Assembly: GCA_041302745.1 (NCBI GenBank)
Contig: JBFYQP010000035.1
Location: 1-13,851 of the forward strand
DNA length: 13,851 nucleotides
Direction of reading: 5' to 3'
Origin: JAPLGD01 sp041302745
GTDB lineage: Bacteria > Bipolaricaulota > Bipolaricaulia > UBA7950 > UBA9294
The notes beneath the pieces are model-generated. The model saw nothing but the letters and a program-made list of their open reading frames with translations, was not told the origin of the DNA and ran no database searches. The translations under genes were made by a program, and so were the position numbers. Below, in pieces: positions 6,552 to 12,707 of this stretch. Numbering within the stretch: the stretch's first letter is position 1; every line of letters starts with the position of its first letter.

Positions 6552-7167
6552 ACTCTTCCTTGCCGGACTTGAGAAGCGCGCCTGGCTGCGCGTCTTCGAA
6601 GATGGAGTATGGGATATCGAGATCGGGCTCCTGTTCGTGTCGCTCGGAGCGACGATCGCCACGGACTGGGGAGCCCTTGCTCCGATCGCGGCGGCGGTTC
6701 TGACGCCCGCGTGCCTGGGACTGAAGCTCTGGATCACGGCGCCCCGGATAGGGCACGTGCGGTTCGCGAAGCGCCGCGTTCGCCGGGTCGAAGGAGTCAC
6801 ATGGTTGCTCGCGGGTCTCGCCCTTCTCACGAGCGTGCTGGTTGTGGTAGCCGGCCGGGCTGCTGGATCGGCTACCCCCTTCTGGGTCGATTGGGTTCGC
6901 CACCACTTCGCCGCGGTGCTCGGAGCGATGTGGGGAGGAACCCTCGCTCTCGCCGGGGGAATCCTCCGGGTTCCTAGATTCTGTGCCTACGGTCTCGCGC
7001 TGCTCGTCGCCCTCGTCGTTTCGGATCTCACCGGCGCCTACTCGATCGGATCCGCCTTGATGATTGGCGGCAGTCCCATGGCTCTCGTCGGCGCCGTGCT
7101 CCTGGTCCTTTTCGTCCGACGGCATCCTCGCCGGCCGTCCGAGGAGGGTGCCGATGCAGGGCAATAG
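6541..7167 (+). CDS. Polytopic membrane protein, second of a paralogous pair (function unknown)
   Basis: 208 residues with about five or six hydrophobic segments (about 27-40, 46-64, 85-105, 122-142, 149-162 and 176-192). It aligns with the preceding protein at LEKRAWLRVFEDG-x2-D (10-25) and at APRIGHVRFAKRRVRR (68-83), with the same spacing relative to the helices, so the two probably arose by tandem duplication and may form a heteromer. Start: GAGGAGG at 6528-6534 abuts an ATG at 6535 but is 6 nt from the GTG at 6541, which also puts the shared motif at the same distance from the N-terminus as in the paralogue. It overlaps the first gene by 11 bp and the regulator gene by 14 bp. No catalytic motif was seen. 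Confidence 0.8.
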   Translation: MSNELFLAGLEKRAWLRVFEDGVWDIEIGLLFVSLGATIATDWGALAPIAAAVLTPACLGLKLWITAPRIGHVRFAKRRVRRVEGVTWLLAGLALLTSVLVVVAGRAAGSATPFWVDWVRHHFAAVLGAMWGGTLALAGGILRVPRFCAYGLALLVALVVSDLTGAYSIGSALMIGGSPMALVGAVLLVLFVRRHPRRPSEEGADAGQ

Positions 7168-7468
7168 AGAACCGCAGAGAGTCGAGATCGATCGCGTGAT
7201 CCACGAGCCGGCGCGGTTGCTGCTCGTGGCGCACCTCTACGTTCTGGAAAGCGCCGACTACGTGTTCCTCATGCAAAACACGGACTTCACGTGGGGCAAC
7301 CTTTCGTCGCACCTGTCGAAGCTCGAGGAGGCAGGCTACGTCGAGATCGTCAAGGACTTCGTCGGCCGGAAGCCGCACACGATGGTGAAGCTCACCCCAG
7401 CGGGGAGGCAGGCCTTCGACACGTACCGCCGCCAAATGAAGGGACTGCTCGCGGATCTCCCGGAGTGA
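7154..7468 (+). CDS. Small winged-helix transcriptional regulator (HTH_34/MarR-like)
   Basis: 104 residues, a single winged-helix domain. RVIHEPARLLLVAHLY (14-29) resembles the opening helix of the PF13601 (HTH_34) type; TWGNLSSHLSKLEEAGYVEI (46-65) is the recognition helix with turn, and GRKPHTMVKLTPAGRQAF (71-88) is the wing. Such one-domain regulators bind palindromic DNA as dimers and usually repress. GAGGAGGG at 7141-7148 is 5 nt from this ATG; a longer reading from 7064 has no ribosome binding site and an N-terminus unlike the family. It overlaps the second membrane-protein gene by 14 bp and is followed by a 26-codon gene. Probable target: the palindrome at 5844-5872. Confidence 0.87.
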   Translation: MQGNREPQRVEIDRVIHEPARLLLVAHLYVLESADYVFLMQNTDFTWGNLSSHLSKLEEAGYVEIVKDFVGRKPHTMVKLTPAGRQAFDTYRRQMKGLLADLPE

Positions 7469-7480
7469 AGGAGGTGGAGC

Positions 7481-7561
7481 ATGGAATCAGCCGTCGTGTG
7501 GATTGTCGCCGGGTTGTTGGTTGCCGTCGGAATCCTCTTCGCGATCCTCGTGAAGGGATAG
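7481..7561 (+). CDS. 26-residue single-span membrane peptide
   Basis: Small ORF (MESAVVW... to ...ILVKG) that is almost one hydrophobic helix: residues 4-24 are Ala/Val/Ile/Leu/Gly-rich with one Trp and one Phe, with Glu2 before and Lys25 after. AAGGAGGT at 7468-7475 is a perfect match to the anti-Shine-Dalgarno sequence and sits 5 nt from the ATG, starting in the stop codon of the regulator gene. That placement and the strong ribosome binding site argue for real translation. It is the last gene of the operon encoding two polytopic membrane proteins, so a small accessory subunit or modulator of that pair is a reasonable inference. No homologue is recognised. Confidence 0.68.
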   Translation: MESAVVWIVAGLLVAVGILFAILVKG

Positions 7562-7609
7562 GCCGTGGGCTGCTCGGCCGGCGTCGGCCTGGGACGTCAG
7601 CTGCACGCC

Positions 7610-9058
7610 TCAGGCCGCGCCGAGCCGCTCGACCTTGATGAAGTTCGTGGTCCCTCCGCCGCCGGTCGGAACCCCGGCGCAAAGGACAACCAGCTCTCCC
7701 GGAGCGGCGTACCGCTCTCTAAGCAGCGACTCCGTCGCGACTCGAAGCATCTCGTCGGTCCCCTCGTACTCCGGAACCAGAACGGGGACGACGCCCCACA
7801 CGAGCGCCAGTTGCCTTTCGACCTGCGCGTTGGGCGTGAGGGCGACGATCGTCTGATGCGGCCTCTCCCGGGCGATCTGCCGTGCCGTGTACCCCGACCA
7901 CGTCGAGGTCACGATCAGACGCGCGCCGACCTCGTCGGCGATTCGCACGACGGCGTCGCTGATGGCGTCCGTCACCGCATGCGCGTGCTCGGCCTTTCGG
8001 GTTGCGACGTCGTCAATACGCCACGGCATCTGCCGTTCGGCGATGGCGGCGATCTCGCGCATCATGGCCGCGGCCTGGACGGGAAACCGGCCGGTCGCGG
8101 TCTCGGCCGACAGCATGACGGCGTCCGTCCCATCAAGAATCGCGTTCGCGACGTCACTCGCCTCGGCGCGCGTCGGGCGCGGGCTGTCGGTCATCGACTG
8201 AAGCATCTGCGTCGCCGTGATCACGGGCTTCCCGAGTCGATTGCACTGGCGGATGATCGCCTTCTGGTGCATCGGAACGTCCTGCGGCGACATCTCGACT
8301 CCGAGGTCGCCTCGCGCCACCATCACGGCATCCGAGACCTCGAGGATGTCGTTGAGGTTCTCGATGGCCTCGGGCTTCTCGATCTTGGCGACGATGCCGA
8401 CGCCCGCTCCGTCGGGAAGCGTCGCAAGGTGCTCTCGGAGCCGCCGTACGTCGCTCCCTGTACGGACGAAGGAGAGCGCCACGTAGTCTACGCCGCTCGC
8501 AACGGCCGATCGCGCGTCGTCCCGATCCTTGGTCGTGAGCGCCTCGAGCGAACCTCCAATCCCAGGCGCCGCAACGCCCCGACGCGAAAAGAGCCGGCCG
8601 GCCGCCGTGATCTCCGCCACGAGAGCGTGCGGACGAACCTCGCGCACGACCGCCTCAGGCTCCCCGTCGCCGAACACGAGTCGCCCGCCGGGGCGCGCGT
8701 CTTCGATCAGCTCCGGGTGAGGAAAGGGAAAGCGGCTGTGGGAGCCGTCGGCTCCGGCCTCGCTCGTCAGCGTGATTCGTTCGCCCACGGCGAGATCAAA
8801 CGGGCGAGCGAGGTCCCCAAGACGCAGTTTCGGTCCCTGAAGATCCGCGAGGACGGCGACGACGGCGCGCTCCGAAGCGGCGACTCGGCGGATCTGGCGG
8901 ATGGTTTCCGCGTGCTCGTCAGCCGTTCCATGGGAGTAGTTGACGCGAGCGACGTTCATCCCAGCCTGCATGAGCGTTTGCAGGATCTCGGGGGCTCGCG
9001 TCGCGGGCCCGATCGTGCAGACGATCTTGGTTCGGTTCGCGCCCAGTTCCGTTGTCAT
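7610..9058 (-). CDS. pyk: Pyruvate kinase
   Basis: 482 residues, full length. Converts phosphoenolpyruvate and ADP to pyruvate and ATP, last step of glycolysis, cytoplasmic tetramer. Landmarks: RTKIVCTIGPAT near the N-terminus, R38 and N40 in ARVNYSHG, D72 in ADLQGPKLRLG, catalytic Lys225 and Glu227 in VAKIEKPE, metal ligand D251 in ARGDLGVE, T283 in TATQML, and the C-terminal GGTTNFIKV. At the positions known to set potassium dependence the residues are Leu73, Gln74, Lys77 and Leu80, the K+-independent pattern. No clear Shine-Dalgarno precedes the ATG; a TAGACT sequence 7 nt upstream could be a -10 box for a leaderless message. It lies 84 bp downstream of the HD gene and converges with the small-peptide operon. 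Confidence 0.97.
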   Translation of the reverse strand: MTTELGANRTKIVCTIGPATRAPEILQTLMQAGMNVARVNYSHGTADEHAETIRQIRRVAASERAVVAVLADLQGPKLRLGDLARPFDLAVGERITLTSEAGADGSHSRFPFPHPELIEDARPGGRLVFGDGEPEAVVREVRPHALVAEITAAGRLFSRRGVAAPGIGGSLEALTTKDRDDARSAVASGVDYVALSFVRTGSDVRRLREHLATLPDGAGVGIVAKIEKPEAIENLNDILEVSDAVMVARGDLGVEMSPQDVPMHQKAIIRQCNRLGKPVITATQMLQSMTDSPRPTRAEASDVANAILDGTDAVMLSAETATGRFPVQAAAMMREIAAIAERQMPWRIDDVATRKAEHAHAVTDAISDAVVRIADEVGARLIVTSTWSGYTARQIARERPHQTIVALTPNAQVERQLALVWGVVPVLVPEYEGTDEMLRVATESLLRERYAAPGELVVLCAGVPTGGGGTTNFIKVERLGAA

Positions 9059-9092
9059 GCTTCGTAGTCTACCGCGAGGCAGGCGTCGCGTA

Positions 9093-9118
9093 CCCGACGG
9101 CCGGCTCGCCCGGTCGGG
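9093..9118. repeat. Short GC inverted repeat between HD and pyk genes
   Basis: CCCGAC (9093-9098) and GTCGGG (9113-9118) are complementary across a 14-nt GC-rich spacer, in the 84-bp gap downstream of the HD gene and upstream of pyk. No T-tract follows on the minus strand. It may mark the end of the HD transcript, but the evidence is weak. Confidence 0.3.
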
Positions 9119-9142
9119 CGGGCGGCGCGCAGGGGCCAGGAT

Positions 9143-9604
9143 CTAGAGGCCCATCTCCCGTTTCAGCGCCAGCCGGCGAGAGGCGTGAGACTCGAGAGAC
9201 GGCGCCTCCGGGTTCGACAAGAAGTGCTGGAGCACGTCTGCGTCTTTCAGGAGTTCAGAGAACGCGTCGTGAACGGCCGCCTTGTCGCTGTGATGGGCGA
9301 TCGCCGAACAAACGTCCTCGATTTCCAGGTCGGTGAACGCCTTCTGACTTCGGAGGATCTCGCTCGCGCGGCGAGCACCCCGCGTCGCGTGGTTGTCCGG
9401 CGTGCCCGTCTCGTAGGTCGCGAGGTCATGGAGCATTCCCGCGACCGCAGCAAGCTCGGCGTCCAGTCCGCGCCGCAGGGCCAGAAGGGCCGCCGCTGCG
9501 GAGACGCCGTGGAGGTGGACGAATCCCGAGCGGCGATCCTCGGAGTCCCCGGTCTCGTCAAGGACTTCGTCGATGATCCTGCGCAAGCTCTCCAGTCGCT
9601 CCAT
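9143..9604 (-). CDS. HD-domain metal-dependent phosphohydrolase
   Basis: 153 residues, single HD domain. The metal-binding pattern H...HD...H...D is present: H32 in HLHG, H59-D60 in AGMLHDLATY, H104/H105 in AIAHHSD, and D121/D123 in KDADVLQHF. The superfamily hydrolyses phosphomonoesters, phosphodiesters or nucleotides; size and motif spacing resemble small stand-alone HD proteins such as YedJ-like enzymes, but the substrate is not readable. AAAGGA directly abuts the ATG, too close for a normal ribosome binding site, and a TATCCT sequence lies 9 nt upstream, so the message may be leaderless or nearly so. It is divergent from the S10 peptidase and upstream of pyk in the same direction. Confidence 0.87.
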   Translation of the reverse strand: MERLESLRRIIDEVLDETGDSEDRRSGFVHLHGVSAAAALLALRRGLDAELAAVAGMLHDLATYETGTPDNHATRGARRASEILRSQKAFTDLEIEDVCSAIAHHSDKAAVHDAFSELLKDADVLQHFLSNPEAPSLESHASRRLALKREMGL

Positions 9605-9669
9605 TCCTTTGAGAGGATACGCGGCGCTCCTACGGAACGCATCCGCGCTGTGGCCGAAGCGTCTCCCTG

Positions 9670-9675
9670 TACAAT
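9670..9675 (+). promoter_or_regulatory. Candidate -10 box for the S10 peptidase gene
   Basis: TACAAT (5 of 6 to TATAAT) in the gap between the divergent HD and S10 peptidase genes, about 38 bp before the ATG. No good -35 box is seen at 16-18 bp, so this call is weak. Confidence 0.35.
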
Positions 9676-9712
9676 CGGGTCAAGACAACGTCGCGATCCG
9701 AGGAGCGTGGAC

Positions 9713-11182
9713 ATGGCCGAAGAGACCAAGAGCGCCGAAACCAAGAAGGACGGGGAGTCAAAGGAGAAGAGGCGAAAGCTCCTCGGCATCGAGCCCGTCG
9801 AGACCCATCACGAGATCGTGCTGGGCAACCGGCGACTTCGCTACACCGCACGAGCGGGGGCTCTGTCGCTGAAGGACGAGTTCGACGAGACGGAGGCGGA
9901 GATCTTCTTCACCGCGTACGAGCTCGACGGCGTCGAGGATCGCGCGACGCGGCCGCTCACGTTCGCCTTCAACGGAGGACCGGGGTCGGCGTCCATCTGG
10001 CTCCATCTGGGGGCGCTTGGCCCGAAGCGCGTGCGGATGGAGAAGGAGGGCTGGATGCCGCGGCCCCCGTTCCTGCTCGATGACAACGAGCAGACGTGGC
10101 TCGACCAGACCGACCTTGTGTTCGTAGACCCCGCAGGAACCGGCTACAGCCGCGCCGCCAAGGAAGAGCTGGACAAGAAGTTCTGGGGCTTCCAGGGCGA
10201 CATCGAGTCCGTCGGCCAGTTCATCCGCCTCTACCTGACGCGGTACGCAAGGTGGACGTCGCCCCTCTTCCTTGCCGGCGAGAGCTACGGCACGACGCGC
10301 GCCGCCGGACTTGCCGGCCACCTCGTCGATCGCGGCATCACGTTCAACGGCATCTTCCTCATCTCGACCGTCCTCGATCACCTCGCCATCCGCTTCGGAC
10401 GCGCCAACGACCTTCCATTCCAGCTCTTCGTCCCGACCTACGCCGCCACGGCGTGGTACCACAAGCAGCTGCGGGAGTCCCTCCAGAGCAGGACGCTCGG
10501 CGATCTCGTGGCGGAGGTGAAGGCGTGGTCCGAAGGCCCGCTCACCGCGGCACTCATGAAAGGGGATCGGCTCGGCGATGGAGAGCGGCGGGCCGTGGCA
10601 CGGAAGCTGGCGGACTACACCGGCCTCGACCTCGAGTACGTCCTCGGCTCCAACCTGCGCGTCGACATCTTCCGCTTCTGCAAGGAACTCCTGCGAAACG
10701 AGAAGCGCAGCGTCGGTCGCCTCGATTCCCGTTTCCGGGGCGTTGAGGCGCTTGCCGTGACCGAGGTCCCCGAGTTCGACCCGTCGATGCACGCGATCAC
10801 GCCTCCGTACACGTCGACGTTCTGTCACTACGTCCGCACTCGTCTGGGGATCGAGACCGATCTCGTGTACGAGACTCTGTCGAACACGGTGAACGAGAAG
10901 TGGGAGTATGAGAAGGGATACCTCCCCGCGACCGGCGAGACGTTGCGCGCGGCGATGGCCAAGAACCCGTACATGAAGGTGTTCGTCGGGCAAGGGTACT
11001 ACGACCTCGCCACCCCGCTCCTCGCAACGGAGTACATGGTGAGCCACATGAACGTCGATCAAGAGCTGCGCGCGAACCTCGAGATGCACACGTACGAGGC
11101 CGGGCACATGTTCTATCTCGACCTGGATTCGCTTGCGGCGTTCAAGGCCGACGTCGACGCGTTCTTCGGGAGGGCGAAGTAG
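9713..11182 (+). CDS. S10-family serine carboxypeptidase
   Basis: 489 residues of the serine carboxypeptidase (peptidase S10, alpha/beta-hydrolase) family, which removes C-terminal residues from peptides. Oxyanion and substrate-carboxylate region NGGPGSAS (87-94), nucleophile Ser191 in GESYG, Asp431 in GQGYYDLATP, and His465 in YEAGHMFY complete the triad. Asn87 and Glu190 match the carboxylate-binding Asn51 and Glu145 of yeast carboxypeptidase Y, but the partner of Glu65 is Ala101. The N-terminus is Lys/Glu-rich with no signal peptide, unlike the secreted or vacuolar members, suggesting a cytoplasmic location. AGGAG at 9701-9705 is 7 nt from the ATG; an in-frame GTG at 9707 is too close to it. 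Upstream open frame overlaps the HD gene and is not protein-like. Confidence 0.94.
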   Translation: MAEETKSAETKKDGESKEKRRKLLGIEPVETHHEIVLGNRRLRYTARAGALSLKDEFDETEAEIFFTAYELDGVEDRATRPLTFAFNGGPGSASIWLHLGALGPKRVRMEKEGWMPRPPFLLDDNEQTWLDQTDLVFVDPAGTGYSRAAKEELDKKFWGFQGDIESVGQFIRLYLTRYARWTSPLFLAGESYGTTRAAGLAGHLVDRGITFNGIFLISTVLDHLAIRFGRANDLPFQLFVPTYAATAWYHKQLRESLQSRTLGDLVAEVKAWSEGPLTAALMKGDRLGDGERRAVARKLADYTGLDLEYVLGSNLRVDIFRFCKELLRNEKRSVGRLDSRFRGVEALAVTEVPEFDPSMHAITPPYTSTFCHYVRTRLGIETDLVYETLSNTVNEKWEYEKGYLPATGETLRAAMAKNPYMKVFVGQGYYDLATPLLATEYMVSHMNVDQELRANLEMHTYEAGHMFYLDLDSLAAFKADVDAFFGRAK

Positions 11183-11211
11183 GCGACCTAGAGACGCGGA
11201 CCAAGTAGAGT

Positions 11212-11229
11212 CCTCCTCGCTTAAGGAGG
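11212..11229 (+). promoter_or_regulatory. Ribosome binding site within a small hairpin before the acetyltransferase
   Basis: AAGGAGG at 11223-11229 is a strong ribosome binding site 4 nt from the ATG at 11234. CCTCC at 11212-11216 can pair with its GGAGG across an 8-nt loop, so transcripts starting upstream could hide the site. The stem is only 5 bp and its effect is uncertain. Confidence 0.4.
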
Positions 11230-11233
11230 CGCC

Positions 11234-11797
11234 ATGGACTTGGTCCGGAAGCTCGGCGGGACGCTCACGTACCTCTCGCCCCTGGAGCCGCAGGCGGCGG
11301 AACTGTGGTACCGATGGCACAACGACCTTGAAACGGGGCTCCTCGCTTCGAGTCCCGGCCACCGAACGCCGGGAACGCTCGCGGAGTACCAGCAGACGAT
11401 CGCGCGGTACCTCGAACAGAAGGCGCACGCCTTCCTGATTGTGGATGCGGCCGGCCATCGACCGATCGGATGGTGTGCGCTCTTCGTCGCCGACGTACCA
11501 AGCCGGCGAGCGATGCTCTCCATATTGATTGGTGAGAAGGAGTACTGGGGAAAGGGATACGGAGAGGACGCGCTGCGCGTGCTGATTGGGTACGGGTTTC
11601 ACATCGTGAACCTGAACAGCATCGAACTCGTCGTCCGCGACGACAACGCTCGCGCTCGGCGGTGCTACGAGAAGCTCGGCTTCCAGGTCGTCGGCAGGAG
11701 ACGTCAGGCGGTCATTCTCGGCGCCCGCAAGTTCGACCTGCTCCTTATGGACCTTCTCGCCGAGGAGTACGTCGGGCCTTCGCCGATCCCTGCCTAG
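11234..11797 (+). CDS. GNAT-family N-acetyltransferase (RimJ/RimL-like)
   Basis: 187 residues. The GNAT fold is recognised from motif A, LSILIGEKEYWGKGYGED (95-112), where YWGKGYGED is the acetyl-CoA pyrophosphate-binding loop of RimJ/RimL-type enzymes, followed by the helix ALRVLIGYGFH, and motif B, ELVVRDDNARARRCYEKLGF (131-150). The N-terminal WYRWHNDLETG resembles the region that precedes the first strand in RimJ/RimL-type members. It transfers acetyl from acetyl-CoA to an amine (protein N-terminus, amino acid, polyamine or antibiotic); the substrate is unknown. It follows the S10 peptidase by 51 bp in the same direction and may be co-transcribed. Confidence 0.92.
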   Translation: MDLVRKLGGTLTYLSPLEPQAAELWYRWHNDLETGLLASSPGHRTPGTLAEYQQTIARYLEQKAHAFLIVDAAGHRPIGWCALFVADVPSRRAMLSILIGEKEYWGKGYGEDALRVLIGYGFHIVNLNSIELVVRDDNARARRCYEKLGFQVVGRRRQAVILGARKFDLLLMDLLAEEYVGPSPIPA

Positions 11798-11805
11798 GGA
11801 CGTTC

Positions 11806-11856
11806 CCGGCGAGCGCGCCGGTGAGACCCGGGGCCCCGGTTCGGGGTTCTTGCTTT
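11806..11856 (+). terminator. Probable terminator region after the acetyltransferase
   Basis: Two adjacent hairpins: CCGGCG (11806-11811) with CGCCGG (11816-11821), and GGGCCCCG (11831-11838) with CGGGGTTC (11842-11849, two G-U pairs), the second followed by TTGCTTTC. The T-rich tail is imperfect, so this is a moderate intrinsic-terminator candidate. Confidence 0.5.
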
Positions 11857-11879
11857 CTTCCCGCCCCGTTCGGTATTCT
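11850..11879 (+). promoter_or_regulatory. Promoter of the endonuclease-like gene
   Basis: TTGCTT at 11850-11855 (4 of 6 to consensus) and TATTCT at 11874-11879 (4 of 6) with an 18-bp spacer. A start near 11886 would place a GTG at 11916 about 30 nt into the message, which argues against translation from the upstream TTG at 11850. Confidence 0.45.
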
Positions 11880-11915
11880 GAGGACTCGTACCGGGTGGGC
11901 GAAAGCAGGAACGGA

Positions 11916-12605
11916 GTGAGGGGTTTCTCCATCAACTACGAAGCCTTGTTGTCCCGGCTCTCCGCCGCGGACTACGACGCGCTCGTCGCTCGACTCGGGA
12001 AGGCGCTTCCCTCGCTCTGGCTGCGCGCGTACCGAAGAATGACCTCGGCTTCGGCAAACTCCGTGCGATTCTCCGACGGCGGGTTCGAGTTCCTGTTTGA
12101 CCACGCCTCCGCTCGGACGACGGGAGGAGGCCCCCGCGGCGACGATGGGGTGGAGGATCGCATCATCGTCGCGTTCGGTCGGTCGCGCCCCCAGTGTGCG
12201 CGTCCCGAATTGCAGCGAAGCGGACTCCTGGGCGCGTCGGCAGCGATCTTCGGCGGACACGCCGACCGCCGTCACATCTCCGGCGGCGTGCTTGGGGGAA
12301 CCTTCGACGGGTGTCTCTACCCCCAACGCCGAGATCTCCGGCGAGAGGGATCGGTCGACGGGCGCGCATTCCGCGCGATGGAGCGCTACTGCATCGAGCA
12401 CCCGGGCACGTTCGCGTTCTCCCGCCCCATCTACAATTCCCCGTCGTGGTGGCCGCGCGAGGTCGAGCACGGCCTCCTGCAGGACGATGGAACGCTGTGG
12501 GTCCAGAGCTTTGACAACACTCCGGCCGCCGTTCGCATCCCGTTCTTGGCGACGGGGCGAGCCACCCTGGTCGGAGCTCGACGCGCCCCGCTGCCCGAGG
12601 AGTAG
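11916..12605 (+). CDS. Putative DNA/RNA non-specific endonuclease-like protein
   Basis: 229 residues from a GTG preceded by AGGA at about 11907-11910; in-frame starts upstream lie in the promoter or lack a ribosome binding site. The C-terminal half resembles the NUC / Endonuclea_NS_2 fold: D117-R-R-H120 followed by ISGGVLGG (compare DRGH or RGH-x-GG), CLYPQRRDLRRE (133-144; compare NLFPQ-x3-LNRG), then FRAMERYCIEHPGTFAFSRP (152-171) with the expected Glu156, and PIYN. That family cleaves DNA and RNA using His as general base and an Asn-bound metal. Here the central Gly of DRGH is Arg, and the usual Asn residues of NLFPQ and LNRG are Cys and Arg, so activity is uncertain. The N-terminal 110 residues are not recognised. 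No signal peptide. Neighbours endonuclease V but has its own promoter. Confidence 0.6.
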   Translation: MRGFSINYEALLSRLSAADYDALVARLGKALPSLWLRAYRRMTSASANSVRFSDGGFEFLFDHASARTTGGGPRGDDGVEDRIIVAFGRSRPQCARPELQRSGLLGASAAIFGGHADRRHISGGVLGGTFDGCLYPQRRDLRREGSVDGRAFRAMERYCIEHPGTFAFSRPIYNSPSWWPREVEHGLLQDDGTLWVQSFDNTPAAVRIPFLATGRATLVGARRAPLPEE

Positions 12606-12662
12606 CCGAGCCCCTCCCGAGACGCAAGGCAGTGGCAACCTCGTACCTGGCGAAGCCATCGG

Positions 12663-12692
12663 TTCACCTGCCTCGGCCTTAGGGTCTAGGAT
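12663..12692 (+). promoter_or_regulatory. Candidate promoter of endonuclease V
   Basis: TTCACC at 12663-12668 and TAGGAT at 12687-12692 with an 18-bp spacer, each 4 of 6 to consensus, 16 bp before the GTG. This is a weak match, and a short leader would be implied. Confidence 0.32.
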
Positions 12693-12707
12693 CGACCGGG
12701 AGAGGCG

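Noticed and set aside
7064..7153. Longer N-terminus for the winged-helix regulator
   Set aside because: It lies inside the second membrane-protein gene in another frame, lacks a ribosome binding site, and GAGGAGGG is ideally placed for the ATG at 7154.
7576..7616. Inverted repeats between the convergent peptide operon and pyk (GGCCG/CGGCC; GGCCTG/CAGGCC)
   Set aside because: Stems are only 5-6 bp in a very GC-rich stretch, with no T-tract on either strand; too weak to call a terminator.
7565..9067. 500-codon open frame on the plus strand opposite pyruvate kinase
   Set aside because: It mirrors pyk, is Arg/His/Asp-rich without any domain, and has no ribosome binding site. It is a high-GC antisense artefact.
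9185..9712. Long N-terminal extension of the S10 peptidase
   Set aside because: It overlaps the HD gene on the other strand, is Arg-rich and unlike the family, and the ATG at 9713 has a good ribosome binding site.
11850..11915. N-terminal extension of the endonuclease-like protein from TTG 11850
   Set aside because: The segment contains a plausible -35/-10 pair (TTGCTT, TATTCT) and a terminator T-tract, and there is no ribosome binding site before the TTG.
9758..11935. 725-codon open frame on the minus strand opposite the S10 peptidase and acetyltransferase genes
   Set aside because: It spans two well-supported plus-strand genes, and its composition (Arg, Glu, Val-rich, no fold signal) is typical of antisense frames at high GC.
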